The position numbers and the translations under genes were made by a program. The notes beneath the pieces are model-generated. The model was not told the origin of the DNA. It searched no databases and worked only from the letters and a program-made list of their open reading frames with translations. A stretch of 64,000 nt of DNA. Origin: Roseburia zhanii (GTDB lineage: Bacteria > Bacillota > Clostridia > Lachnospirales > Lachnospiraceae). Shown here piece after piece: positions 26,545 to 35,849 of the stretch. Within the stretch, counting starts at the first letter, position 1. Each line of letters opens with the position of its first letter. The stretch is taken from positions 32,124 through 96,123 of the forward strand of contig NZ_JACOPH010000011.1 in NCBI RefSeq assembly GCF_014287635.1. Direction: 5' to 3'.

Positions 26545-27144
26545 ATGATTATGATAGGTACACCTTACGAAATTGATGGATTTGCATTTTCAGATGAGAG
26601 CATGATGGAAAAAGCGGCAAAAGAAGCAGAAGGCATCCGTTATGTCAAAAATGGTACAGATATGCGTGATCCACAGACAGTTCTGTTAGTATATCGCCAG
26701 ATGGTAGAACAGCATGTGTTTGAAACACCAGTAGGGTATGCCTTTTTATACGAATTGCAGGAGTATCTGCGGACAAGTCCTGCCATAGACAATGACCAGA
26801 TTCCACCGATTCCGGTCATTACAGAGGATAGAGAGCCGGTAAGACCAAAAGTTATCAAGAAGCAGCCACAAAAAACGAAAACAAAAGTCGTGCACAAGAT
26901 TAAAGAACAGAATGTAGATTATAAGAGATATTTTCAGGTGACATGTACGATCGGAGTGATATTGTTCTTTATCGTGGTCGGTATGTTTGCAGTAACAGCG
27001 ACCAGCGGAAATATCAACATCGTGAATTATGAAAATGCATTGATCGAAAAATACGAAAACTGGGAAGAACAGTTAGACGAAAGAGAAGAAAAATTAAAAG
27101 AACGTGAAAATGCATTGCAGCAAAATACGCAGCAGACACCATAG
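26545..27144 (+). CDS. single-span membrane protein of unknown function
   Basis: I do not recognise this 199-residue protein. The N-terminal 85 residues look like a small helical cytoplasmic domain. A Pro/Lys-rich linker (RPKVIKKQPQKTKTK) follows, then one membrane helix at about 131-152 (VTCTIGVILFFIVVGMFAV) and a charged C-terminal coiled coil (about 165-190, WEEQLDEREEKLKERENALQ). The positive linker before the helix suggests a cytoplasmic N-terminus and outside C-terminus. It precedes the two-component system by about 95 bases. GAGAGGG lies upstream of the ATG. Confidence 0.6.
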   Translation: MIMIGTPYEIDGFAFSDESMMEKAAKEAEGIRYVKNGTDMRDPQTVLLVYRQMVEQHVFETPVGYAFLYELQEYLRTSPAIDNDQIPPIPVITEDREPVRPKVIKKQPQKTKTKVVHKIKEQNVDYKRYFQVTCTIGVILFFIVVGMFAVTATSGNINIVNYENALIEKYENWEEQLDEREEKLKERENALQQNTQQTP

Positions 27145-27146
27145 AT

Positions 27147-27164
27147 TTCATAATTTTTTCATAA
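27147..27164 (+). promoter_or_regulatory. candidate response-regulator binding site (11-bp direct repeat)
   Basis: TTCATAA occurs at 27147-27153 and 27158-27164, an 11-base repeat period like PhoB/PhoP/OmpR half-sites. It lies about 75 bases before the response-regulator gene. Confidence 0.4.
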
Positions 27165-27239
27165 CTATATGTTACAGTGTACAACATATTGTGCGTAGGA
27201 GCATGTTTTTAAGAACAGTTGAGAAATGAGGTAATTTGA

Positions 27240-27920
27240 ATGGATAAGATCAAGATATTAGTCGTAGATGATGAGAGCAGGATGCGTAAGCTGGTCCGGG
27301 ATTTTTTGATCCGTGATAATTTTGAAGTCGTAGAAGCCGGAGATGGGGAAGAAGCATTAGATGTGTTTTATAAGGAAAAAGATATTGCGCTGATCATTTT
27401 AGATGTGATGATGCCTAAGATCAACGGCTGGGATGTCTGCAGAGAAGTAAGAGAGAACTCAAAAGTCCCGATCATCATGTTGACAGCTAAAGGCGATGAA
27501 AGTGATGAACTACAGGGATTTGACCTTGGTGTCGATGAATATATTTCAAAACCATTCAGCCCGAAGATCTTAGTTGCAAGAGTCAATGCGATCCTGCGCA
27601 GGGCGAACCGTCTGAGCGAAGAAGACGTAACCGAAGTCGGCGGGATCAAGATCGATAAAGCTGCACATTTAGTAACAGTAGATAATGAACGGGTAGAACT
27701 CAGTTATAAAGAGTTTGAATTATTATCATATTTTATTGAAAATCAGGGAATTGCATTATCACGGGAGAAGATTTTAAATCATGTGTGGAATTATGATTAT
27801 TTTGGAGATGCAAGAACGATTGATACGCATGTGAAGAAGCTGCGTAATAAATTAGGCAAACGTGGAGAGTGTATTAAGACAATCTGGGGAATGGGGTACA
27901 AGTTTGAGGTTGATGCATGA
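27240..27920 (+). CDS. OmpR/PhoB-type response regulator
   Basis: The 226-residue protein has a receiver domain (1-120) with the acidic pocket DDE, phospho-acceptor D55 in LIILDVMMP, the switch Thr in MLTAK and Lys in SKPF. A winged-helix DNA-binding domain (about 130-226) follows, with ELLSYFIENQG and DARTIDTHVKKLRNKLG. It overlaps the sensor kinase by four bases (ATGA), so the two are co-expressed and presumably partners. The stimulus is not evident from the sequence. Confidence 0.93.
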   Translation: MDKIKILVVDDESRMRKLVRDFLIRDNFEVVEAGDGEEALDVFYKEKDIALIILDVMMPKINGWDVCREVRENSKVPIIMLTAKGDESDELQGFDLGVDEYISKPFSPKILVARVNAILRRANRLSEEDVTEVGGIKIDKAAHLVTVDNERVELSYKEFELLSYFIENQGIALSREKILNHVWNYDYFGDARTIDTHVKKLRNKLGKRGECIKTIWGMGYKFEVDA

Positions 27921-29410
27921 AAAAAAATAAACAGGTAAAACATTCACTTACAGTACAATTTACTAAGACAATTCTAGGATTGATTGCCGGCACAGTGTTA
28001 CTGTGCTGGTTTTTGAATACCACATTTTTAGAAGGATATTATACCTATAATAAGCAGCAGGCGATGTTAGAGGGATTTACAACAATCGATCAAAAGAGTG
28101 AAGAAGGGAATTTAGACAGTGCTTCTTTTGATGTTGGATTTGAACAGATCTGTGCAAATGGAAATATTTCCATTCTGGTGATCAGTGCAGACGGTTCGAT
28201 CGTCCGTGCATCCGTCAACGATACAAATGCCTTAAAACGGCAGTTTATGGATGTTCTGTTTTCAAATGATCAGGACAGATCAGCAGAAGTATTGAAGGAA
28301 ACGAGCAAGTATGTATTAGAAAAACAGGTCGACAGTAGGATGAATGAAGAATATTTAGTGCTGTGGGGAACGCTTTCAGACGGAAATCTGATCTTAATGC
28401 GTACAGCATTAGAAAGTATCCGGGAAAGTGCCGGAATATCGAACCGTTTTCTTGCTTATATCGGTATCTTTGCGATCATCTTAGGAACTGTGATCAGTAT
28501 TTTTACATCGAAAAAGATTGCCCGCCCGATCCTTGAACTGACAGATATTTCAAGGAGAATGACAAATCTTGATTTTAATGCAAAATATAAAAGCAGGGGT
28601 GAAAATGAAATCGACCAGTTAGGGGAACATATCAACCAAATGTCCGAAACGCTTGAACAGACGATCTCTGAATTAAAGAGTGCGAATAATGAATTGCAGA
28701 TCGATATTGAGAAAAAGACACAGATCGATGAGATGCGGAAGGAATTTCTATCGAATGTTTCGCATGAGTTAAAGACACCGCTTGCTCTGATACAGGGATA
28801 TGCGGAAGGTTTGCAGGAATGTATCAATGATGATGAAGAAAGCAGGAATTTTTACTGTGAAGTCATCATGGACGAGGCTGATAAGATGAACCAGATGGTG
28901 AAGAAGCTGCTGACATTAAATCAGTTAGAGTTTGGCAATGATGTTGTCAGCATGGAACGTTTTGATCTGACAGAACTGATCCGTGGTGTGATCCAGTCCT
29001 CATCGATCCTGCTTAAACAAAATGAGATCAGCTTAACTTTTAATACAGATATGCCGATGTATGTATGGGCAGACGAATTTAAAGTGGAAGAGGTTATTAC
29101 AAACTACTTAAGCAATGCGATACATCATGCCGGAAATGAAAAACATATCGATATCAAATACACGCAGATGGAAGATTATGTCCGTGTAAGTGTATTTAAT
29201 ACCGGAAAACCGATACCGGAAGAAGATATTGATAATATCTGGATCAAATTTTATAAAGTGGATAAGGCACGTACCAGAGAATATGGCGGAAGCGGGATCG
29301 GTCTTTCCATTGTAAAAGCGATCATGGATTCTTTCCATAGGGAATGTGGAGTGATCAATCATACAGACGGCGTGGAATTTTGGTTTGAATTAGACACAAA
29401 AAATAATTAA
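27917..29410 (+). CDS. sensor histidine kinase
   Basis: The 497-residue membrane kinase has TM1 at about 16-35, an extracytoplasmic sensor of about 140 residues, TM2 at about 178-197 and a HAMP linker. The HisKA domain carries the phosphorylated H283 in FLSNVSHELKTPLAL. The ATPase domain has the N box (NYLSNAIHHA) and G boxes (GGSGIGLSIVKAI). It would phosphorylate the regulator encoded just before it. The domain layout resembles PhoR/VanS-type kinases, but the signal cannot be named. Confidence 0.92.
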   Translation: MKKNKQVKHSLTVQFTKTILGLIAGTVLLCWFLNTTFLEGYYTYNKQQAMLEGFTTIDQKSEEGNLDSASFDVGFEQICANGNISILVISADGSIVRASVNDTNALKRQFMDVLFSNDQDRSAEVLKETSKYVLEKQVDSRMNEEYLVLWGTLSDGNLILMRTALESIRESAGISNRFLAYIGIFAIILGTVISIFTSKKIARPILELTDISRRMTNLDFNAKYKSRGENEIDQLGEHINQMSETLEQTISELKSANNELQIDIEKKTQIDEMRKEFLSNVSHELKTPLALIQGYAEGLQECINDDEESRNFYCEVIMDEADKMNQMVKKLLTLNQLEFGNDVVSMERFDLTELIRGVIQSSSILLKQNEISLTFNTDMPMYVWADEFKVEEVITNYLSNAIHHAGNEKHIDIKYTQMEDYVRVSVFNTGKPIPEEDIDNIWIKFYKVDKARTREYGGSGIGLSIVKAIMDSFHRECGVINHTDGVEFWFELDTKNN

Positions 29411-29486
29411 CGGTTGCCCGTGCACTAAAAAAATGTTAAAATTATCTATATATAGTCAGAGAAAGTGAATGCAGTGGAGGCACAGA

Positions 29487-30203
29487 ATGAGAGATTCAAG
29501 GATGAAGATGACCGCAGTACTGTTATCAGCAGCTTGTACGCTGACAGGATGTGGGGAAGCGTTGTATACGTTACAGCCGGAAGAAGAAGCGGCAGTTGTA
29601 AGTTATGCAGCACATGCGGTAGCAAAATATAATACCTATCAACAGGATGGCGAGGTATATGTGCCGCCGGCAGAAGCGGATACGGAAGAAGCAGATGTGG
29701 AAGATGCATCATCTGAACAGGATATGGAAAGTACAGCAGATGCAGCAGCACCGGCAGATACTTCGGATACACAGTCACAGCCGGAGGAACAGTCATTAGT
29801 CACATTAACGGATGCATTGGATTTAGGAGTTATTACAGCAGAATATGAAGGAAACAGCCTTTGTGATACTTATGCGAAGTCAGAGTCCTATGCGATCGAT
29901 GCACAGTCCGGCAAGCAGCTTTTAGTTTTGAATGTGAATCTGATCAATCAGGCAGCACAGGACTTACATATTGATATCTTAGCAATGACACCGGAATTTC
30001 ATGCAGTGATCAACGGAGATATGACAGTACCGGCACAGACAACGATCCTGCCGAATGATCTTTCCACCTATGTACAGGATATCAAGGCAGGTGCTACAAA
30101 TGAAACAGTACTGATCTTTGAAATTCCACAGGATATACAGGAAATCTCAAGCATACAGTTGAAGATCACGATGAACGGTGAGCAGTATAACGTGGATTTG
30201 TAA
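29487..30203 (+). CDS. lipoprotein with Ig-like C-terminal domain
   Basis: The 238-residue protein has a type II signal peptide with lipobox LTGC at about residues 19-22, so it should be anchored to the outer face of the membrane. An acidic, Ala-rich linker (about 55-105) precedes a beta-sandwich region of about 125 residues (LLVLNVNLINQAAQDLHIDI ... ETVLIFEIP) similar in layout to DUF4352/DUF5067 domains. The start is placed at the ATG after TGGAGG; an earlier in-frame ATG lies upstream of that site. Function is unknown. It may be the end of the two-component unit. Confidence 0.7.
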   Translation: MRDSRMKMTAVLLSAACTLTGCGEALYTLQPEEEAAVVSYAAHAVAKYNTYQQDGEVYVPPAEADTEEADVEDASSEQDMESTADAAAPADTSDTQSQPEEQSLVTLTDALDLGVITAEYEGNSLCDTYAKSESYAIDAQSGKQLLVLNVNLINQAAQDLHIDILAMTPEFHAVINGDMTVPAQTTILPNDLSTYVQDIKAGATNETVLIFEIPQDIQEISSIQLKITMNGEQYNVDL

Positions 30204-30327
30204 AAAATAAAAAAAAGAATATACAATAGATAGAATTATGTTATAATATTTATATTATAGTTTAGAATTTCAGAAATTTACCTGCAGAAAGCAGTGGAAA
30301 ATACATGTGCATTGGGAGGAAAGCTTT

Positions 30328-31236
30328 ATGGATACAAATATATTATTGGAAAGTGGAACGAATGAGTTAGAGATATTAGAGTTTGCATTAGGCAATAACC
30401 GTTATGGAATCAACGTAGCAAAGATCCGCGAGATCTTATCTTATCAGCCGGTAACACCGATTCCAAATGCCAATCCGAGTGTGGAAGGTATCTTCATGCC
30501 GCGTGATGTGATGATCACTGTTATCAATTTGAAACGCTGCATCGGACTTCCGGAAACAGACAATGAAGGCTTATTTATCATTACGAATTTTAATAAATTA
30601 AATATTGCTTTTCATGTAGATGAGGTGATCGGTATCCATCGTGTATCATGGGAAGATATCATCAAACCGGATTCCACGATCAATTCACATGATAATGGAG
30701 TATCGACCGGTGTGATCAAATTAGATGATAAACTGATTATTATTTTAGATTTTGAAAAGATCGTAACAGATATCAGTCCGGAAACAGGATTAAAGGTATC
30801 GGATATGGATGAAGTTGTTTCCCGTGACAGAAGCGACTGCCCGATCCTGATCGCAGAGGATTCCCCATTACTTAGCAAGCTGATCACAGACTGCTTAAAG
30901 AAAGCCGGTTATACACATCAGATCGTTACAGCAAATGGTCAGGAAGCATGGGATAAGATCTGTGAATTTAAGAAAGAAGGCACTTTAAAAGACAAGGTTC
31001 ACTGCATCATCACAGATATTGAAATGCCGATCATGGATGGACACCGGCTGACGAAGTTAGCAAAGACAGATGATGATGTAAAAGGAATACCACTCATTAT
31101 TTTCTCATCTCTAGTGAACGATGAAATGCGTCGAAAAGGAGAGACATTAGGTGCCGATGCACAGTTGACAAAACCGGAAATTGGTAATTTAGTAGAAGCA
31201 ATCGATAAGCTGATTGATTCCCATCTTAATGCATAG
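30328..31236 (+). CDS. cheV: CheV chemotaxis coupling protein (CheW-REC)
   Basis: The 302-residue protein joins a CheW-like coupling domain (about 8-160: EILEFALGNNRYGINVAKIREIL, PNANPSVEGIFMPRDVMITVINL) to a receiver domain (about 175-300) with acidic residues in AEDSPLL, the phospho-Asp in IITDIEMPIMDG and the KPEI lysine. CheV links chemoreceptors to CheA and helps adaptation, so the host is probably motile. No other chemotaxis genes are in the window. GGGAGG 10 bases upstream selects this ATG over one 21 bases earlier. Confidence 0.93.
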   Translation: MDTNILLESGTNELEILEFALGNNRYGINVAKIREILSYQPVTPIPNANPSVEGIFMPRDVMITVINLKRCIGLPETDNEGLFIITNFNKLNIAFHVDEVIGIHRVSWEDIIKPDSTINSHDNGVSTGVIKLDDKLIIILDFEKIVTDISPETGLKVSDMDEVVSRDRSDCPILIAEDSPLLSKLITDCLKKAGYTHQIVTANGQEAWDKICEFKKEGTLKDKVHCIITDIEMPIMDGHRLTKLAKTDDDVKGIPLIIFSSLVNDEMRRKGETLGADAQLTKPEIGNLVEAIDKLIDSHLNA

Positions 31237-31244
31237 CGACAGTG

Positions 31245-31273
31245 AAGGGATGTGATAATATCACATCCCTTTT
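31245..31273 (+). terminator. intrinsic terminator after cheV
   Basis: AAGGGATGTGATA (31245-31257) and its complement (31259-31271), then TT. The paired arms are almost contiguous, so the real loop is several bases within the AT-rich centre. Confidence 0.75.
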
Positions 31274-31302
31274 ATAGGTGAAAGATACAAGGAGGTACTT
31301 TT

Positions 31303-32784
31303 GTGAATAAAACAGAGGAGTATTTAGATTCCCTGCTAAATAACATTTCCCCGGAAAAGAAAGCAGAAGAAGAACAGAAGAAACGGAAAAAGGCAAATGC
31401 GAATTTCGGTGAGCAATTTGAAAAAGAAGTAAATGATGCGGATATGGAGAAATTTATCCGGGATTTCGAAATTGAAGTAGACGAGGATAATACAAAAGCG
31501 AAGGAGGATGAACCTGCTGCAGACAGCGACGATTTCTGGAATAATTTAGAAGGGATCGTCAAGAATGCAAATGGCACATCAGAACCGGCAGAACCATCAG
31601 AACCTATGGAGTCAGAACCGGAGAGTGAACCGGAAGCAACCGGTACCGATTTTGAGATCAACACATTAGATGATGATACATGGACAGAACAAAAGACAGA
31701 GTCGTCAGAAGCAGCAGAATCAGAAGCAGCAGAATCAGAAGAGCAGCCAGAGCGGTCAAAAGAAGAACAGGATCTGTTAAATATGATCGCAGACCTTCCT
31801 TCTGATGAAGAATTATCCGGTCTTGCAGAGTCACTCCGTACCGATGGTCAGAATGATGAAGCAGATTTAAACAAGATGGAAACAGGGGGAACAGAGGAAG
31901 CAGAAACCGCTCTGACCGAAGAAGATACAGCAAAAGCAGATAAAAAACAGAAAAAAGGATTTTTCAAAAAATTAGTATCTGTTTTATTTGGTGAATCAGA
32001 AGAAGATGAACTTACTGCAGAAGAAGCAACATCAGAAGCAGCAGTTCCACCAGAAGATCTTGAGAACATGTCAGAAGAAAACCGGCAGATCTTAGAAGAA
32101 TTAAATGCTGCAGGCAAAGCAAAAGAAGGAGACAAGCCGGAAGACAAAGAAGATAACAAGAAAGAAAAGAAATCAAAAAAAGAAAAGAAGCAGAAACCGA
32201 AAAAGGAAAAGAAACCAAAAGAGAAGAAAGAAAAGAAACCGAAAAAGCCAAAGGAAGTGGATCTTTCACCGCCATTGCCAAGAAAACCGGTGATCTTGAT
32301 TTTTGTTATGAGTATTTCCGTTATCCTTTTGGTATTGCTTTTATCAAATCTTTCCGGTTATTCAGTAAATCTTTCCGGTGCAAAAGATGCATATGCCTCA
32401 CAGGATTATGTAGAAGCATACAATAAATTAGCCGGCGCAAAGATCAAAGAACAGGATAAGACTTTCTATGAGAAAGTAGCACTGCTTGCATCTGTGCAGG
32501 TAGAATTAGAAAACGGAGATGCCCTGTATAATGCAAAACAGTACCAAATGGCATTAGATTCGTATGTATGTGCATTAGGAAGATATGATGCTAACAGTGC
32601 AAAAGCAGAAGAATATAATATCAAAGAAGCGAATGATGTGTTAGCAGAGCAGATAGCAGCACAGTTAGCCGAGAGATTTTCAGTCAGCACAGATACAGCA
32701 AGAGAGATTTATGTGATCAAAGACCGCAAGGAATATACAAACCGGATCTATGAGATCGTAGATGCATTAGGATTGATGGAATAG
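31303..32784 (+). CDS. acidic/basic low-complexity membrane protein with TPR-like tail
   Basis: The 493-residue protein starts at GTG after AAGGAGG. The N-terminal 290 residues are strongly acidic (Glu/Asp/Ser/Ala) and probably disordered. A run of about 40 mostly Lys/Glu residues (KEKKSKKEKKQKPKKEKK and similar) comes next, then one membrane helix at about 329-351 and a C-terminal region of about 140 residues. That region has TPR-like helices (GAKDAYASQDYVEAYNKLAGA, ALYNAKQYQMALDSY). The Lys-rich segment next to the helix suggests a cytoplasmic N-terminus. I do not know its function. It precedes hisH by 17 bases. Confidence 0.65.
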   Translation: MNKTEEYLDSLLNNISPEKKAEEEQKKRKKANANFGEQFEKEVNDADMEKFIRDFEIEVDEDNTKAKEDEPAADSDDFWNNLEGIVKNANGTSEPAEPSEPMESEPESEPEATGTDFEINTLDDDTWTEQKTESSEAAESEAAESEEQPERSKEEQDLLNMIADLPSDEELSGLAESLRTDGQNDEADLNKMETGGTEEAETALTEEDTAKADKKQKKGFFKKLVSVLFGESEEDELTAEEATSEAAVPPEDLENMSEENRQILEELNAAGKAKEGDKPEDKEDNKKEKKSKKEKKQKPKKEKKPKEKKEKKPKKPKEVDLSPPLPRKPVILIFVMSISVILLVLLLSNLSGYSVNLSGAKDAYASQDYVEAYNKLAGAKIKEQDKTFYEKVALLASVQVELENGDALYNAKQYQMALDSYVCALGRYDANSAKAEEYNIKEANDVLAEQIAAQLAERFSVSTDTAREIYVIKDRKEYTNRIYEIVDALGLME

Positions 32785-32801
32785 ACAGCGAGGAAATACA
32801 T

Positions 32802-33422
32802 ATGATTGCAATATTAGACTACGATGCAGGAAACTTAAAAAGCGTAGAAAAAGCACTTACCTATTTAGGGGAAGAAAGCATGATCACCAGAAACCTCCAC
32901 GAAGTAGAGCAGGCAGATAAACTGATCCTGCCGGGGGTTGGTTCTTTTGGTGCGGCAATGGAACAGTTGAAAAAGTATGAGATCGATAAGATGCTAAAAG
33001 AGGCAGCAGAAAAAGGCAAACCGGTATTAGGCATCTGTTTAGGTCTGCAGCTGATGTTTGATTACAGCGAAGAAAGTGCCGGAGTAGAAGGACTTCATCT
33101 GTTAAAAGGTGCGATTTTGCGGATTCCGGATAAGGAAGGCTTAAAGATACCGCATATCGGCTGGAATTCACTTACGTTAGAGAACGATGGAAGGCTGTTT
33201 GCAGGATTAAGCGGTAATCCTTATGTATATTTTGTTCATTCTTACTATTTAAAAGCAGAAGATGAACAGATCGTAAAGGCATCGACAGAGTACAGCACAC
33301 ATATCCATGCATCGGTAGAACAAGGCAATATTTTTGCCTGCCAGTTCCATCCGGAAAAGAGCAGCAGTGTGGGACTTCATATTTTATCTAATTTTGCAAA
33401 AATACAGGGAGGGAATGACTGA
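32802..33422 (+). CDS. hisH: imidazole glycerol phosphate synthase, glutaminase subunit
   Basis: The 206-residue class I amidotransferase has the nucleophile Cys in GICLGLQL and the His/Glu pair in FHPEKSS. It supplies ammonia to HisF in histidine synthesis; the pair also yields AICAR for purines. Its stop overlaps the hisF start by one base (TGATG), and the two proteins form a heterodimer. No other histidine gene is nearby. The start has GAGGAAA upstream. Confidence 0.96.
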   Translation: MIAILDYDAGNLKSVEKALTYLGEESMITRNLHEVEQADKLILPGVGSFGAAMEQLKKYEIDKMLKEAAEKGKPVLGICLGLQLMFDYSEESAGVEGLHLLKGAILRIPDKEGLKIPHIGWNSLTLENDGRLFAGLSGNPYVYFVHSYYLKAEDEQIVKASTEYSTHIHASVEQGNIFACQFHPEKSSSVGLHILSNFAKIQGGND

Positions 33423-34183
33423 TGTTTACAAAGAGGATAATTCCCTGTCTGGATGTCAATAATGGCAGGGTTGTAAAAGGTGTTAATTTTGTAAATTTAA
33501 GAGATGCCGGAGATCCGGTAGAGATTGCAGCAGCTTATGATAAAGCAGGTGCAGATGAACTGGTATTTTTGGATATCACAGCATCTTCAGATGCGAGAGG
33601 AACCGTTGTAGATATGGTTCGACGGGTAGCGGAAAAAGTATTTATCCCATTTACCGTCGGAGGCGGAATCCGTACAGTCGAGGATTTTAAGGTATTACTG
33701 CGTGAGGGAGCCGATAAGATTTCCATTAATTCCTCTGCGATCAACCGTCCGGAACTGATTTCAGAGGCAGCGGATAAGTTTGGCAGCCAGTGTGTGGTTG
33801 TAGCAATCGATGCAAGGCGCAGGGAAGATGGCAGTGGCTGGAACATCTATAAAAACGGCGGCAGGATCGATGTCGGCATCGATGCTGTGGAATGGGCAAT
33901 GAAAGCAAACAGATTAGGCGCAGGAGAAATCCTTTTGACGAGCATGGACTGTGATGGGACCAAAGCAGGTTATGATCTTGAATTGACAAGAACGATCGCA
34001 GAAAATGTGTCGATTCCGGTGATCGCATCCGGTGGTGCCGGTACGAAAGAACATTTTTATGAAGCGCTGACAGAAGGAAAAGCAGATGCAGCATTAGCGG
34101 CATCTTTATTCCATTATAAAGAATTAGAGATCATGGAATTAAAAGACTATCTCGCAGAAAAACAGGTATCTGTCAGAAGATAG
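33422..34183 (+). CDS. hisF: imidazole glycerol phosphate synthase, cyclase subunit
   Basis: The 253-residue TIM barrel is full length. Catalytic Asp near the N-terminus is in [17 protein letters not shown] and the second Asp in [17 protein letters not shown]; phosphate-binding loops are [10 protein letters not shown] and SGGAGT. It condenses PRFAR with ammonia from HisH to give imidazole glycerol phosphate and AICAR. The one-base overlap with hisH supports equimolar translation. Confidence 0.97.
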   Translation: MFTKRIIPCLDVNNGRVVKGVNFVNLRDAGDPVEIAAAYDKAGADELVFLDITASSDARGTVVDMVRRVAEKVFIPFTVGGGIRTVEDFKVLLREGADKISINSSAINRPELISEAADKFGSQCVVVAIDARRREDGSGWNIYKNGGRIDVGIDAVEWAMKANRLGAGEILLTSMDCDGTKAGYDLELTRTIAENVSIPVIASGGAGTKEHFYEALTEGKADAALAASLFHYKELEIMELKDYLAEKQVSVRR

Positions 34184-34200
34184 GTACAGGAGGAAATATC

Positions 34201-34878
34201 ATGGCAATGATAACAAACGACTGGCTGGATGCGGTTTCAGAGGAATTTAGAAAACCCTATTACAAAGAATTGTATACATTTGTCAAAAATGAATACAGTA
34301 CACATGTGATCTATCCACCGGCAGATGATATTTTTAATGCATTTCATTTTACGCCACTTAGTAAAGTGAAAGTACTGCTCTTAGGACAGGACCCTTACCA
34401 TAATGTGAATCAGGCACATGGACTTAGTTTTTCAGTTCTGCCGACACAGAAAGATATCCCGCCATCTTTGCAGAACATCTATCAGGAACTGCATGATGAT
34501 CTGGGATGCTATATCCCAAATAACGGTTATCTGAAAAAATGGGCAGATCAGGGTGTGTTACTTTTAAACACAGTACTGACAGTCCGCGCCCATCAGGCAA
34601 ATTCCCATCAGAATAAAGGCTGGGAGCAGTTTACCGATGCGATCATTCAGGCAGTCAATGCACAGGATCGGCCGATCGTATATATGCTTTGGGGACGGCC
34701 GGCACAGAGTAAAGTGCCAATGCTGACGAATCCTAAGCATCTGATCTTAACAGCACCGCATCCAAGCCCATTATCGGCATACAGAGGATTTTTCGGATGC
34801 AGGCATTTCAGCCAGGCAAATGCATTTTTAGAGGAAAATGGCATAGAACCGATCGACTGGCAGATAGAAAATATCTGA
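34201..34878 (+). CDS. ung: uracil-DNA glycosylase, family 1
   Basis: The 225-residue DNA repair enzyme removes uracil from DNA. The water-activating loop is LLGQDPYHNVNQAHGLSFSV and the Leu-intercalation loop is APHPSPLSAYRGFFGC; LLLNTVLTVRAHQANSH is also conserved. A ribosome binding site AGGAGG lies 8 bases before the ATG. It follows hisF after 17 bases and may be co-transcribed, although the functions are unrelated. Confidence 0.97.
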   Translation: MAMITNDWLDAVSEEFRKPYYKELYTFVKNEYSTHVIYPPADDIFNAFHFTPLSKVKVLLLGQDPYHNVNQAHGLSFSVLPTQKDIPPSLQNIYQELHDDLGCYIPNNGYLKKWADQGVLLLNTVLTVRAHQANSHQNKGWEQFTDAIIQAVNAQDRPIVYMLWGRPAQSKVPMLTNPKHLILTAPHPSPLSAYRGFFGCRHFSQANAFLEENGIEPIDWQIENI

Positions 34879-34945
34879 TGCATACATTAAAAGCGTATAA
34901 ATACGGCAGAAATGGTACATAGCTAATAAAAAAGAGGTTTTTGTT

Positions 34946-35830
34946 ATGTATTATCATATCTGTGAAGCAGGGATAATAGAAACAGACCAAAGAGGCTTTG
35001 AAAGCTGCTCTGCGGGCATTGGAATATATGATGAAGAAGAATGGAGCAGGGAATTAGGTCTGCGGGAAGAATATTCACTTAGCCAAAAGGAGGGGCGTAT
35101 TTTCTTTTGTAAAATTGAAGATCATGCGTCATATCTTTTTGGCACTTTTCATATTCCGGTCAAGAAAAAGAAAAAGCGTAGCAGGGATTTTGTCCTTTAC
35201 ATTTTAGATAACCGCTATATATTTATAGAAGAAGATGCATTTGCAGAACAGACCATTGCATCCATTGCGAAAAAAAGATCTGGCAGCAGTTATGATAAAA
35301 ATGCATTTTTAAATGATTTTTTTATGGCACTCTTAGAAGAAGATATCTTATATCTGGCAGAATTAGAACGGGGCATTGCAGAAATGGAAGAAGTTGTTCT
35401 GCGTGGAGATACAGACCATTTTAATTACCGGATGTTGGAAATGAAAAAAGAGATCTCACGTTTATACTGCTATTACAGCCAGTTGGCAGATGCCGGTGAG
35501 ATTTTATGTGAACAACATAAGATCAGTAAGATCTTTACCGGGCGCATACAGCGGCTCTGGCAGGAAACACAGGTGCTGCGGGAATATGCAATGCAGGTGC
35601 AGGACGTTTATCAGTCCGAAATTGCAATTCATCAGAATGACATTATGAAACTGCTTGCAGTTGTGACAACGATCGTCCTTCCATTGACGTTAGTAGCAGG
35701 CTGGTACGGCATGAATTTTTACAATATGCCGGAATTAAAGTTTCAGTATGGATACCCGATCGTTGCAGGGATCAGCCTTGTGATCGTGATTGCAAGTTTA
35801 TGGATATTTAAAAAGAAAAAGTTTTTTTAG
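34946..35830 (+). CDS. corA: CorA-family magnesium/cobalt transporter
   Basis: The 294-residue protein has a cytoplasmic N-terminal funnel domain and two C-terminal membrane helices. The pore signature GMN is in AGWYGMNFYNMPEL after the first helix, and the second helix ends in a run of Lys (IFKKKKFF), as expected for the pentameric channel's basic ring. The length is near the shorter end of CorA. AAGAGG precedes the ATG. The following gene begins 19 bases later. Confidence 0.9.
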   Translation: MYYHICEAGIIETDQRGFESCSAGIGIYDEEEWSRELGLREEYSLSQKEGRIFFCKIEDHASYLFGTFHIPVKKKKKRSRDFVLYILDNRYIFIEEDAFAEQTIASIAKKRSGSSYDKNAFLNDFFMALLEEDILYLAELERGIAEMEEVVLRGDTDHFNYRMLEMKKEISRLYCYYSQLADAGEILCEQHKISKIFTGRIQRLWQETQVLREYAMQVQDVYQSEIAIHQNDIMKLLAVVTTIVLPLTLVAGWYGMNFYNMPELKFQYGYPIVAGISLVIVIASLWIFKKKKFF

Positions 35831-35849
35831 GATAAAAAGAGGCATTAGT

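Noticed and set aside
32100..32270. Lys/Glu repeats as a DNA repeat array
   Set aside because: The repetition is codon-level low complexity inside the coding frame, not a separate DNA element.
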